Position numbers and translations under genes: made by a program. Positions 1 through 5,448 of a stretch of 7,514 nucleotides of DNA are shown here, one piece after another; position 1 is the first letter of the stretch, and every line of letters starts with the position of its first letter. Source of the DNA: Campylobacteraceae bacterium. Lineage in GTDB: Bacteria; Campylobacterota; Campylobacteria; Campylobacterales; Campylobacteraceae. The notes below the pieces were generated by a model that searched no databases, had not been told where the DNA came from, and worked only from the letters and a program-made list of their open reading frames with translations. The stretch covers positions 1-7,514 of the forward strand of contig JAISNG010000053.1 in the NCBI GenBank assembly GCA_031276365.1. The letters are read 5' to 3'.

Positions 1-1
1 A

Positions 2-250
2 GCGCAGCTTGAAATGCTTGGCGAAAAGTTTGAAAAAAACGCTTCGCTCACGCTCGGAACGCTGCTAAAATCAGGCACTATCTCTCCGCTCATGGGAAGT
101 TCACTCATGAATGACAACACTTATGCGCTGGATATCTCAAGCTCTTTGATTGAAGCGGCGAAAATACTTTTTATCCACAAAAACAGTGAGCAGAAAGAGA
201 CGATGCAGTCGGTACTTTTGCAAAGCAACGAAATAATGGGAAAACAGTGA
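2..250 (+). CDS. C-terminal fragment of a probable Na+/phosphate cotransporter-type protein (PhoU-like tail), 5' end outside window
   Basis: An open frame enters from the left edge and gives 82 residues before a TGA at 248–250, so only the C-terminus is visible. The first in-window ATG (position 14) is simply an internal methionine. The segment is helical and soluble, with the phrase SSLMNDNTYALDI followed by SLIEAAKILF. From memory this resembles the end of the PhoU-like helical domain that follows the membrane part of bacterial Na/Pi-cotransporter (PNaS) proteins, which often reads as SLMND plus a hydrophobic helix. No transmembrane helix lies in the visible part, as expected for that tail. 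The stop overlaps the start of the next gene (TGATG), which points to translational coupling. The family call is an inference from a short tail; another PhoU-like helical protein is possible. Confidence 0.5.
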   Translation, partial: AQLEMLGEKFEKNASLTLGTLLKSGTISPLMGSSLMNDNTYALDISSSLIEAAKILFIHKNSEQKETMQSVLLQSNEIMGKQ

Positions 251-477
251 TGGAAAGTGGATTTTTGGAGAAATTGAAAAATATGCTTGGAGTACAAAAA
301 TGCGAAGATGAAAATCTATCCTCGCTGATAGATAAACTTCATGCAAGAAAAAATGCTCTGAAACTTGAACTTGACGAAGTTGACGAAGCCAAAGCCAAAG
401 AGTTAACGGAGATGATAGAAATCGTGGACGAGCAAATCAAAAAATGCGAAAAGATTCTTTTGGAAAATAACTCTTAA
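250..477 (+). CDS. Small coiled-coil protein of unknown function, 75 aa
   Basis: I do not recognise this gene. The chosen start is the ATG at 250–252, which overlaps the upstream TGA as TGATG; a GTG at 247 would add one residue. The product has 75 residues and is strongly charged. An amphipathic N-terminus (FLEKLKNMLG, residues 5–14) is followed by a long predicted helix from about residue 20 to 72, with heptad-like hydrophobic spacing and many K/E residues, as in a coiled coil. Cysteines sit at 18 and 66. There is no signal peptide or membrane segment. The overlap with the preceding transporter-like gene suggests co-translation and a possible accessory or regulatory role towards it, but that is inference. 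It ends 49 bases before the convergent fabH stop. Confidence 0.65.
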   Translation: MESGFLEKLKNMLGVQKCEDENLSSLIDKLHARKNALKLELDEVDEAKAKELTEMIEIVDEQIKKCEKILLENNS

Positions 478-491
478 AAACTCGCTTTTTT
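476..491. terminator. Weak terminator-like A/T hairpin between convergent genes
   Basis: AAAAA, a CTCGC loop and TTTTTT lie immediately after the plus-strand stop and can form a short five-pair A-T stem with a T run. It is the only terminator-like element in the 49-base gap between the small coiled-coil gene and the end of fabH. The stem contains no G-C pairs, so the call is weak. Confidence 0.2.
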
Positions 492-526
492 ACCAAATCT
501 TGAATGGTTAAAACAAGTTTTGACAG

Positions 527-1516
527 TTATTTGCCGCCGAAATAGAGCAGTGCGCTTCCCCATGTAAAACCGCCGCCAAACGTGTCAAGCAGTATCAAGT
601 CACTATGTCTTATCCTGCCTTCTTCATAAGCGTCGTTCATTGCCATAGGAATTGACGCGGCAGAGGTATTGCCATATTTTTGAACTGTTAAAACCGTTTT
701 TTCGCGCGGAAAATCAAGCTTTTCGCGTACGGCTTCTATAATACGTAAATTTGCCTGATGAGGTATAAAATGGTCTATCTTAGAAGAGGATACGCCGTTT
801 TTGCGCAAAATCTCCATAACGTCGTTTGTAAGTGTTTTTACCGCTACCTTGAAGACTTCGTTGCCTGCCATTTGCAGATATTCAAGCGTTCTGTCATCTT
901 TTGGATACATGATTCTTGAGCGCGGAGCAACCAAAAGATGCGCATAATCGCCATCCGCGCTTATTTGTATATCCATAACGGCTTCGTTTTTGTTTTTGGT
1001 TTGGCTTATTATCGCCGCGCCGCCGCCGTCTCCGAAAAGTATGCATGTGCTTCTGTCCGTATAATCCACAACGGAACTTAATTTTTCTGCACCGATGATG
1101 AGAATATTTTTGTGGCGTCCTGATTCTATGAGGGATTTTGCGAGATATAATATATAGACAAAACCGCTGCATGCGGCGCTTACGTCAAATGCAAGCACAT
1201 TTTTAATTCCAAGCTTTGAAGCGATAATACATGCGGTTGCAGGCATACACAGAAAATCCGGCGTAAGCGTAGCACAGATAACGGCGTCTATCTCATCTGT
1301 TTTTATATCAGCTCTTTCAATCGCAAGTTTTGCGGCTTTCAAGCCGATATCACTTGTAAGCTCGTCTTCAGAAGCAAGCCTGCGCTCTTTTATGCCTGTA
1401 CGCTGGAGTATCCATTCGTCTGTGGTTTCGACCATTTTTTCCAAATCTTCATTACTTAGAACTCTTTTTGGAATATAAGCGCCGATAGATTTAAAACAGG
1501 CGAAAATCTTACTCAA
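527..1516 (-). CDS. fabH: 3-oxoacyl-[acyl-carrier-protein] synthase III (KAS III), FabH
   Basis: FabH condenses acetyl-CoA with malonyl-ACP to start type II fatty-acid synthesis in the cytoplasm. The 329-residue length is normal. The catalytic triad is visible: Cys116 in DVSAACSGF, His253 in IPHQANLR and Asn283 in KYGNTSAAS. The family hallmarks TTDEWILQRTGI (residues 31–42), FGDGGGAA and the C-terminal FGGGFTWGSALL are also present. The start is a TTG at 1516–1514, because no ATG or GTG occurs before the conserved SIGAYIP segment. A GGAA lies about ten bases upstream within the plsX end. The gene overlaps plsX by 8 bases and is the last of the ndk–yceD-like–rpmF–plsX–fabH run, so plsX and fabH are probably translationally coupled. 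Identification is very secure; the start codon slightly less so. Confidence 0.97.
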   Translation of the reverse strand: MSKIFACFKSIGAYIPKRVLSNEDLEKMVETTDEWILQRTGIKERRLASEDELTSDIGLKAAKLAIERADIKTDEIDAVICATLTPDFLCMPATACIIASKLGIKNVLAFDVSAACSGFVYILYLAKSLIESGRHKNILIIGAEKLSSVVDYTDRSTCILFGDGGGAAIISQTKNKNEAVMDIQISADGDYAHLLVAPRSRIMYPKDDRTLEYLQMAGNEVFKVAVKTLTNDVMEILRKNGVSSSKIDHFIPHQANLRIIEAVREKLDFPREKTVLTVQKYGNTSAASIPMAMNDAYEEGRIRHSDLILLDTFGGGFTWGSALLYFGGK

Positions 1517-2501
1517 AAGCTGAAATTTCCATTTCTATGGCTTGTGTTACATGCGAATCGGCAAATTTGAGAGCTTGAAAAATGGCATTTTTTATAGCTT
1601 TGGCATTACTTTTGCCATGACTTATGATGACGCATTTTTTTACGCCCATCAAAGGCGCGCCGCCATATTCGGCATAATCAACCTGTTTTTTAAGTATTTT
1701 AAAAACTTTTCGCATCAAAGCCGCGCCCGCAATCGCAAGCGGAGATTTTCTAACGTTCATCTTTATAATATTAGTGATAGACTCAGCAACGCCCTCGCTT
1801 GTTTTTAGCACGATATTGCCGATAAATCCATCACAGACAACGACATTGACGGAAGCGTCAAAGATATTGTTACCCTCAATATTGCCTACAAAAGAGTTGA
1901 GTTTTGCCATTATCTCATACGCTTCTTTAGTGATATCGTTGCCTTTGCCTGACTCTTCACCATTTGATAAAAGTCCGATTTTGGGCTTTTTAATACCCAT
2001 GACGTTTTTTGCGTAACATTCGCCCATGACGGCAAACTGAAACAGATGTTCGGATTTGCAGTCCACATTCGCGCCAACATCTAAAACAAGCGTTGAAACG
2101 CCGCTTTGAACTGTCGGCATCAAAGTAGCGATAGCAGGTCTTGCTATGCCTTTAAGCCGTCCTATGCGAAGAGTTGCCAAACTCATTGTAGCGCCGCTGT
2201 GTCCAGCAGAAACAACCGCATCGGCTTTTCCTTCTCTAACCAAATCAACGGCTTTGTATATAGTGGACTCTTTGCGTTTTAAGACGTCTGTTGCGGATTC
2301 GTGCATATCAAACACATCTTCAGCTTCTACGTAACTGACTCTATTTTGCATTAAATGAGAAATGAGAGGCTTGAGAGCGTCCGTTTTGCCTACCAATACC
2401 ACTTCAAAATCATCTCTCTCCGCAAGAGCCTTACTAACTCCCTCTATGATAGGCGTGAAACCCAAATCACCGCCCATAGCGTCAATAGCTATTTTTAACA
2501 T
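1509..2501 (-). CDS. plsX: Phosphate acyltransferase PlsX (acyl-ACP:phosphate acyltransferase)
   Basis: PlsX makes acyl-phosphate from acyl-ACP and inorganic phosphate. In the PlsX/PlsY route the acyl-phosphate is then used to acylate glycerol-3-phosphate, so the enzyme feeds phospholipid synthesis and associates peripherally with the membrane. The 330-residue length is typical. Family motifs in order are IAIDAMGGD (residues 4–12), SAGHSGATMSLATLR, LDVGANVDCK, LLSNGEESGKGN, VVCDGFIGNIVLK, DYAEYGGAPLMGV and ISHGKSNAKAI. Many bacteria have SAGNTGA where this protein has SAGHSGA. The ATG is preceded by AAGAAG at good distance. The gene starts 9 bases after the rpmF stop and overlaps fabH by 8 bases, the conserved rpmF–plsX–fabH arrangement also found in E. 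coli. Confidence 0.97.
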   Translation of the reverse strand: MLKIAIDAMGGDLGFTPIIEGVSKALAERDDFEVVLVGKTDALKPLISHLMQNRVSYVEAEDVFDMHESATDVLKRKESTIYKAVDLVREGKADAVVSAGHSGATMSLATLRIGRLKGIARPAIATLMPTVQSGVSTLVLDVGANVDCKSEHLFQFAVMGECYAKNVMGIKKPKIGLLSNGEESGKGNDITKEAYEIMAKLNSFVGNIEGNNIFDASVNVVVCDGFIGNIVLKTSEGVAESITNIIKMNVRKSPLAIAGAALMRKVFKILKKQVDYAEYGGAPLMGVKKCVIISHGKSNAKAIKNAIFQALKFADSHVTQAIEMEISAFE

Positions 2502-2510
2502 TCAGACTTC

Positions 2511-2657
2511 TTAATATTCACCTGTATTTTTATTTATGCGATGAGGCATTTTCCATGTACCATCGCTTGCCTTTACGGGCATAGCTAAAGTAACTTTGTA
2601 GTGAGTTCGGCGTTTTGCGCCTCTTGTTTTGCTTACTCGTCTTTTTGGCACTGCCAT
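2511..2657 (-). CDS. rpmF: Large ribosomal subunit protein bL32
   Basis: This 48-codon gene is bL32, a small basic protein of the 50S subunit. Translating the minus strand from the ATG at 2657–2655 gives an N-terminus of MAVPKRRVSKTRGAKRRTHY and an end of MPHRINKNTGEY before TAA at 2513–2511. That matches the bL32 signature VPKRRVSKTR and the 48-residue length remembered for Campylobacter. It is a form without the zinc-binding cysteine pairs found in some bL32 proteins. A strong AAGGAG lies 6 bases before the start. It sits 15 bases after the yceD-like stop and 9 bases before plsX. The yceD–rpmF–plsX order is widely conserved, which supports the call independently. Confidence 0.97.
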   Translation of the reverse strand: MAVPKRRVSKTRGAKRRTHYKVTLAMPVKASDGTWKMPHRINKNTGEY

Positions 2658-2672
2658 TGTATTCTCCTTATA

Positions 2673-3023
2673 TTAGTTTTTACATTGAGCGCAATAGTGA
2701 TAATCGCTTTTTATAGACTCTATCTCGCTTTGTAAAATTTCGTCAAAATCAATAAATCCGTCATAAAACTCTATGACGTCCATTTCGTCCGTTTTGCCTT
2801 TATAAATTCCGTCCGAGACAAATATCTCAAGCGCTTCGTTTATCTCCAGCGTCAAATCCCCGCCGCATCTGTCGCAGACGTGGCTTATCTCTCCAACTAA
2901 AGAGGCTTTCAATAAAACCAATTTGTCGGATTTTCTAAAAAGCCTGCCGAAAAATCTTACACCCTGTTTTACACTCTCAAAGCCAAGAGATTCTTTGGCA
3001 ACTTTTTTAAAAGCTATTTGCAA
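2673..3023 (-). CDS. YceD/DUF177 family protein, probable 23S rRNA accumulation or ribosome-assembly factor
   Basis: This 116-residue protein occupies the yceD position immediately upstream of rpmF, as in many bacteria. YceD (DUF177) proteins have been linked to 23S rRNA accumulation. Two CxxC pairs, Cys50/Cys53 (CDRCG) and Cys111/Cys114 (CAQC, at the very C-terminus), form a likely zinc site. Between them are the family-like acidic segment DVIEFYDGFIDFDEILQSEI and SDGIYKG. The start is a TTG at 3023–3021, two bases after the ndk stop; no ATG occurs before residue 81. An AGAGAG in the ndk end lies about 11 bases upstream as a modest ribosome-binding site. Family assignment rests on position, the Cys pairs and remembered similarity to the C. 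jejuni gene at the same place. Confidence 0.85.
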   Translation of the reverse strand: MQIAFKKVAKESLGFESVKQGVRFFGRLFRKSDKLVLLKASLVGEISHVCDRCGGDLTLEINEALEIFVSDGIYKGKTDEMDVIEFYDGFIDFDEILQSEIESIKSDYHYCAQCKN

Positions 3024-3025
3024 TA

Positions 3026-3439
3026 CTAAACTAACTCTCTTTTGCTAAAAAAGAATGCTATTTCTATTGCGGCATTTTCCAAACTGTCGCTTCCATGAAC
3101 GGCGTTTGCATCTATACTTTCTGCAAAATCAGCGCGAATAGTACCTTTTTTCGCCTCTTTTGGATTCGTTGCGCCCATAAGTTCACGGTTTTTAGCTACT
3201 GCATTTTCGCCCTCAAGTACCATAACCACAACAGGTCCGCTTGTCATAAATTTCATCAAATCTCCGAAAAACGGTCTGTTTTTATGTATATCATAAAATT
3301 TCCCCGCATCTTCTTTAGAAAGCTGCAATTTTTTAAGAGCTGCTATGCGGAGATTATTGCTCTCAAATCTGTCAATAATCTTTCCGATAACATTTTTAGC
3401 CGCCGCATCGGGTTTGATAATAGATAGTGTCTGCTCCAT
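3026..3439 (-). CDS. ndk: Nucleoside diphosphate kinase
   Basis: Ndk transfers the gamma-phosphate of ATP to other nucleoside diphosphates through a phosphohistidine intermediate, balancing cytoplasmic (d)NTP pools. The protein starts MEQTLSIIKPDA and contains the active-site motif NAVHGSDS with the phosphorylated His115, preceded by GATNPKEAKKGTIRADFAES. These are hallmark NDK segments. With the start at 3439 it is 137 residues, the family's usual length. The open frame reaches back to 3484, but an AAGGAG ten bases before the ATG at 3439 and the family N-terminus both favour the shorter form; the extra 15 residues are not typical. It is first in the minus-strand run and its stop is 2 bases from the TTG of the yceD-like gene. 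Confidence 0.97.
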   Translation of the reverse strand: MEQTLSIIKPDAAAKNVIGKIIDRFESNNLRIAALKKLQLSKEDAGKFYDIHKNRPFFGDLMKFMTSGPVVVMVLEGENAVAKNRELMGATNPKEAKKGTIRADFAESIDANAVHGSDSLENAAIEIAFFFSKRELV

Positions 3440-3492
3440 ATTTTGGGCGCTCCTTGACATATAATATCTCGTTTTAAAAAACAAAGGGTAGA

Positions 3493-3498
3493 ATTATA
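3493..3498 (-). promoter_or_regulatory. -10 element of the probable ndk–yceD-like–rpmF–plsX–fabH promoter
   Basis: The minus strand reads TATAAT here, in the context CTGCTATAATTCTACC, about 54 bases before the ndk ATG. No good -35 is visible at 16–18 bases, only a T/A-rich stretch, which is common for Campylobacterota sigma-70 promoters where the -10 dominates. It lies downstream of the fdxA hairpin, so it would let the housekeeping operon run independently of fdxA. Confidence 0.6.
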
Positions 3499-3529
3499 GC
3501 AGAAAATTTGCTGTTTTTTCATAAAACGC

Positions 3530-3552
3530 GCCTGAATTTTTATAATTCAGGC
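3530..3552 (-). terminator. Candidate terminator after fdxA
   Basis: GCCTGAATT and AATTCAGGC form a perfect 9-bp stem with a 5-base loop, starting 9 bases past the fdxA stop on the minus strand. It is followed by CGCGTTTTATG, so the T tract is short and offset by four bases. The position between fdxA and the ndk promoter fits termination, possibly leaky. The stem is certain and its function is inferred. Confidence 0.5.
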
Positions 3553-3561
3553 AACGTCATC

Positions 3562-3846
3562 TTAAGAAGCTGCGGAAGTATCGCCTTTGCGTTTGTCTGC
3601 GCCGATTTCAGAACGAAACGGCTGAGTGTCCGACGCCGCATCCCATACGATACAGCCGTCTGTAGGACAGGCTGACGCACAAGCGGGCTGGTCATGATGA
3701 CCGACACACTCTACACATTTGTTTGCATAAACATAATATATTCCGTCTCCTGTTGGATTGTCGCTGTCATCAACGATGGCTTCAACGGGACACTCGTCAA
3801 TACATGAACCGCATGATATACACAAATCTGTAATTTTAACCGACAT
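3562..3846 (-). CDS. fdxA: 2[4Fe-4S] ferredoxin FdxA
   Basis: This is a small cytoplasmic electron carrier, 94 residues long. The first cluster motif is CISCGSCIDECP (Cys9, 12, 15, 19). The second has Cys44 and Cys47, then an eight-residue insertion, then Cys56 and Cys60 followed by Pro (ACASACP). This stretched second motif is typical of the Chromatium-type 2[4Fe-4S] ferredoxins. About 30 residues follow the last cluster cysteine, ending in a charged KRKGDTSAAS tail. The ATG has a clear AAAGGAG upstream. The gene is divergent from ahpC, exactly as in C. jejuni, where fdxA is iron-induced and needed for aerotolerance. A similar role here is inference from synteny. Its redox partner is not visible. 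Confidence 0.93.
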   Translation of the reverse strand: MSVKITDLCISCGSCIDECPVEAIVDDSDNPTGDGIYYVYANKCVECVGHHDQPACASACPTDGCIVWDAASDTQPFRSEIGADKRKGDTSAAS

Positions 3847-3874
3847 AATTTCTCCTTTAAAAAAAATGGACTCT

Positions 3875-3880
3875 ACTATA
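3875..3880 (-). promoter_or_regulatory. Candidate -10 of the fdxA promoter
   Basis: The minus strand reads TATAGT preceded by TTTGA, 28 bases before the fdxA ATG. It is a 5/6 match to TATAAT with an upstream T-rich/G extension like Campylobacter promoters. No good -35 is seen, which would fit an activated or weak promoter. Confidence 0.4.
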
Positions 3881-3905
3881 TCAAACTCTTATTTAAATGG
3901 TTATT

Positions 3906-3938
3906 AAAAAGCTTTAACATCATAAAATAGAGCTTTTT
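3906..3938. repeat. Inverted repeat upstream of the fdxA promoter
   Basis: AAAAAGCT (3906–3913) and AGCTTTTT (3931–3938) are exact inverse complements. Three more pairs continue inwards, one of them G-T, leaving an 11-base loop. The element lies about 26 bases upstream of the fdxA -10, in the fdxA–ahpC divergent region. It could be a regulator site or a transcript hairpin. Being A/T-rich, it may also be chance. Confidence 0.35.
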
Positions 3939-3970
3939 GTGTTACGATTTTGTTTGTTTGCGGTGCAAAA

Positions 3971-4005
3971 TTACAAAATAAGATAAAAAATATCGTATTT
4001 TGTAA
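3971..4005. promoter_or_regulatory. Long dyad overlapping the ahpC -35, candidate operator
   Basis: TTACAAAATA (3971–3980) and TATTTTGTAA (3996–4005) are perfect 10-base inverse complements. After one A/G mismatch, GATA and TATC add four more pairs around an AAAAA centre. The right arm contains the ahpC -35-like hexamer TTGTAA. The symmetry and the overlap with the promoter suggest a binding site for a dimeric regulator; which regulator is unknown. Confidence 0.5.
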
Positions 4006-4028
4006 AAATTTAAACGATTACTTATAAT
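4000..4028 (+). promoter_or_regulatory. ahpC promoter
   Basis: A TTGTAA (4000–4005, 4/6 to TTGACA) is followed after 17 bases by a perfect TATAAT (4023–4028). Transcription would start near 4035, leaving a leader of about 43 bases before the ATG at 4078. It is the best-formed plus-strand promoter in the divergent region. Confidence 0.7.
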
Positions 4029-4046
4029 AGTGGTGATACAATCTCC

Positions 4047-4067
4047 AAATAATAAAATTTATTATTT
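4047..4067. promoter_or_regulatory. Perfect 21-nt palindrome in the ahpC leader, candidate PerR/Fur-family box
   Basis: AAATAATAAA and TTTATTATTT flank a single central base (4057) as perfect 10-base inverse complements. The site lies between the expected transcription start and the AGGAG ribosome-binding site. Its A/T-only, odd-centred symmetry recalls the 7-1-7 PerR box (TTATAAT-N-ATTATAA), and ahpC is commonly a PerR/Fur-family target. The match is to the style, not the exact consensus, so the regulator is inferred. Confidence 0.45.
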
Positions 4068-4077
4068 AGGAGAAAAA

Positions 4078-4674
4078 ATGTTAGTAACAAAAAAAGCGCC
4101 TAACTTCACAGCATCAGCGGTTTTGGGAGATAATCAAATAGTTGGAGATTTTAATCTCTATAAAAATTTAGGTGAAAAGGGAGCAGTAGTTTTCTTTTAT
4201 CCGATGGATTTTACTTTCGTGTGTCCATCTGAAATTATCGCATTTGATAAAAGGCTTGACGAATTCAAATCCCGCGGCATAAATGTTATAGGCGTCTCAT
4301 GCGATACGCAGTTTTCGCACTTTGCATGGAAAAGCACAGACATAAAAAGCGGCGGCATCGGCAATATCCGCTATCCGCTTGTAGCTGATGTTACAAAACA
4401 AATTGCGCGCGATTTTGACGTACTTTTTAATGAAAGCGTTGCGCTTCGCGGTTCATTTTTGATAGACAAAGACGGCACGGTAAGACATGCAGTGATAAAT
4501 GATCTTCCGCTTGGCAGAAATATTGACGAAATGCTAAGAATGGTTGATACGATGCTCTTTACAAATGAACATGGCGAAGTTTGCCCAGCAGGCTGGCACA
4601 AAGGCGACGAGGGTATGAAAGCAAACACAAAAGGCGTTGCCGAATATCTCGCTAAAAACGCAGAAAAACTCTAA
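4078..4674 (+). CDS. ahpC: Alkyl hydroperoxide reductase subunit C, typical 2-Cys peroxiredoxin
   Basis: AhpC reduces H2O2, organic peroxides and peroxynitrite in the cytoplasm. The peroxidatic Cys49 lies in FYPMDFTFVCPSE, with supporting Pro42, Thr46 and Arg124 (VALRGSF). The resolving Cys169 lies in GEVCPAGW. The GGIG segment (92–95) is present. It is 198 residues, the same length as remembered for C. jejuni AhpC, which it resembles closely. The frame is open back to a GTG at 4030, but TAGGAG just before the ATG at 4078 and the family N-terminus fix the start. No ahpF follows, as in other Campylobacterota, so reduction probably relies on thioredoxin. It is divergent from fdxA and convergent with the response regulator gene. 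Confidence 0.97.
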   Translation: MLVTKKAPNFTASAVLGDNQIVGDFNLYKNLGEKGAVVFFYPMDFTFVCPSEIIAFDKRLDEFKSRGINVIGVSCDTQFSHFAWKSTDIKSGGIGNIRYPLVADVTKQIARDFDVLFNESVALRGSFLIDKDGTVRHAVINDLPLGRNIDEMLRMVDTMLFTNEHGEVCPAGWHKGDEGMKANTKGVAEYLAKNAEKL

Positions 4675-4684
4675 AAAACAACAA

Positions 4685-4706
4685 ACCCGCATCATAGTAT
4701 GCGGGT
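4685..4706. terminator. Terminator hairpin between convergent ahpC and response regulator genes
   Basis: ACCCGCAT and ATGCGGGT form a perfect, G-C-containing 8-bp stem with a 6-base loop. On the minus strand it is followed by TTGTTGTTTTTT, making a good intrinsic terminator for the kinase–regulator transcript. On the plus strand, a weaker and later T run (TTCTTTTTAAT) follows, so it may also stop ahpC transcription. Confidence 0.75.
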
Positions 4707-4736
4707 AAATCAAAATTCTTTTTAATACTTCAAAAT

Positions 4737-5447
4737 TCAGCTACTATGAGATAAATTTACATTTTTAATAATATATCCCGTATTTGAAACATTCTCTATA
4801 TTGACGTCCGCGAGCTGTTTTTTTATGCGCAGTATTGCTGTGTGTATCGTGCTTTTATTTACGCTCTCGCCGTAATAGATATAATCTTCTATCATACTGT
4901 AACTGACAACGTGGTTAAGATTATAACAAAGAAGCCAGAATATTTTATTGTTTGTCTGCGTCAAAAATATCGGTTTATCATCTCTGTAGATAATCTCTTT
5001 GTTTGCGTCAATTGTTATCGAAGGACTTAAGCGGATTCGTTTTTGATTTATTTTTTTGGAGAGCGACAATAAAATAGCCGTCTGTAAATCCTGAATATTC
5101 AGAGGTTTCCTTAAAAAACTAAACGCGCCGTTATGAACGCTGTTTAATATATTTTGGTCTGTATCATAAGATGTGATAATGATAAACGGCTGTTGAGGCT
5201 TGATGGTAAAAATCTCTTTTATCATCTCAAATCCATTCAGTTTTGGCATATGAATATCGGCTACAATGATATCCACGCGATATTTTTTGAATATGTTAAG
5301 CCCTTCCATTCCATCTTTTGCGTCATAATATGACCCAAAATACTCTTTTAACCCCTGCTTTATCATAACGCGTGCTACATCGTCGTCTTCTACGACCAAA
5401 ATAGAAAAACTGCCGAGCATTTCCAGTGTTGATTTTTTTATACTCAT
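4737..5447 (-). CDS. OmpR-family two-component response regulator
   Basis: This is a 236-residue DNA-binding response regulator. The receiver domain (about residues 14–130) has the acidic pocket Glu20/Asp21/Asp22 (VVEDDD), the phosphoacceptor Asp64 (IIVADIHMPKLNG), the switch Thr92/Ser93 (IIITSYD) and Lys114-Pro115 (RKPL). The C-terminal part (about 142–230) has a winged-helix layout, with FLTQTNNKIFWLL, a recognition-helix region STIHTAILRIKKQL and a terminal IENVSNTGYIIK that matches the hairpin wing of OmpR/PhoB proteins. The ATG follows the kinase stop after one base, and AAGGAA in the kinase's last codons is its ribosome-binding site, so the two are translationally linked. Targets are unknown; autoregulation of the kinase promoter is possible. 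Confidence 0.92.
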   Translation of the reverse strand: MSIKKSTLEMLGSFSILVVEDDDVARVMIKQGLKEYFGSYYDAKDGMEGLNIFKKYRVDIIVADIHMPKLNGFEMIKEIFTIKPQQPFIIITSYDTDQNILNSVHNGAFSFLRKPLNIQDLQTAILLSLSKKINQKRIRLSPSITIDANKEIIYRDDKPIFLTQTNNKIFWLLCYNLNHVVSYSMIEDYIYYGESVNKSTIHTAILRIKKQLADVNIENVSNTGYIIKNVNLSHSS

Positions 5448-5448
5448 T

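Noticed and set aside
894..1172. Minus-strand 92-codon frame rich in Arg/His inside fabH
   Set aside because: It lies entirely within the securely identified fabH in another frame, has low-complexity basic composition, and shows no family motif.
3440..3484. Longer ndk start adding 15 residues
   Set aside because: The AAGGAG lies just before the inner ATG, the extension is not family-like, and it overlaps the expected transcript leader.
4030..4077. GTG start extending ahpC by 16 residues
   Set aside because: It would begin at or before the predicted transcription start and run through the palindrome and AGGAG; the ATG at 4078 matches AhpC length and N-terminus.
3847..4077. Possible small RNA or riboswitch in the fdxA–ahpC intergenic region
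   Set aside because: The repeats are A/T-dominated and would fold weakly as RNA; their placement on promoters fits DNA operators better, and no known riboswitch core is recognisable.
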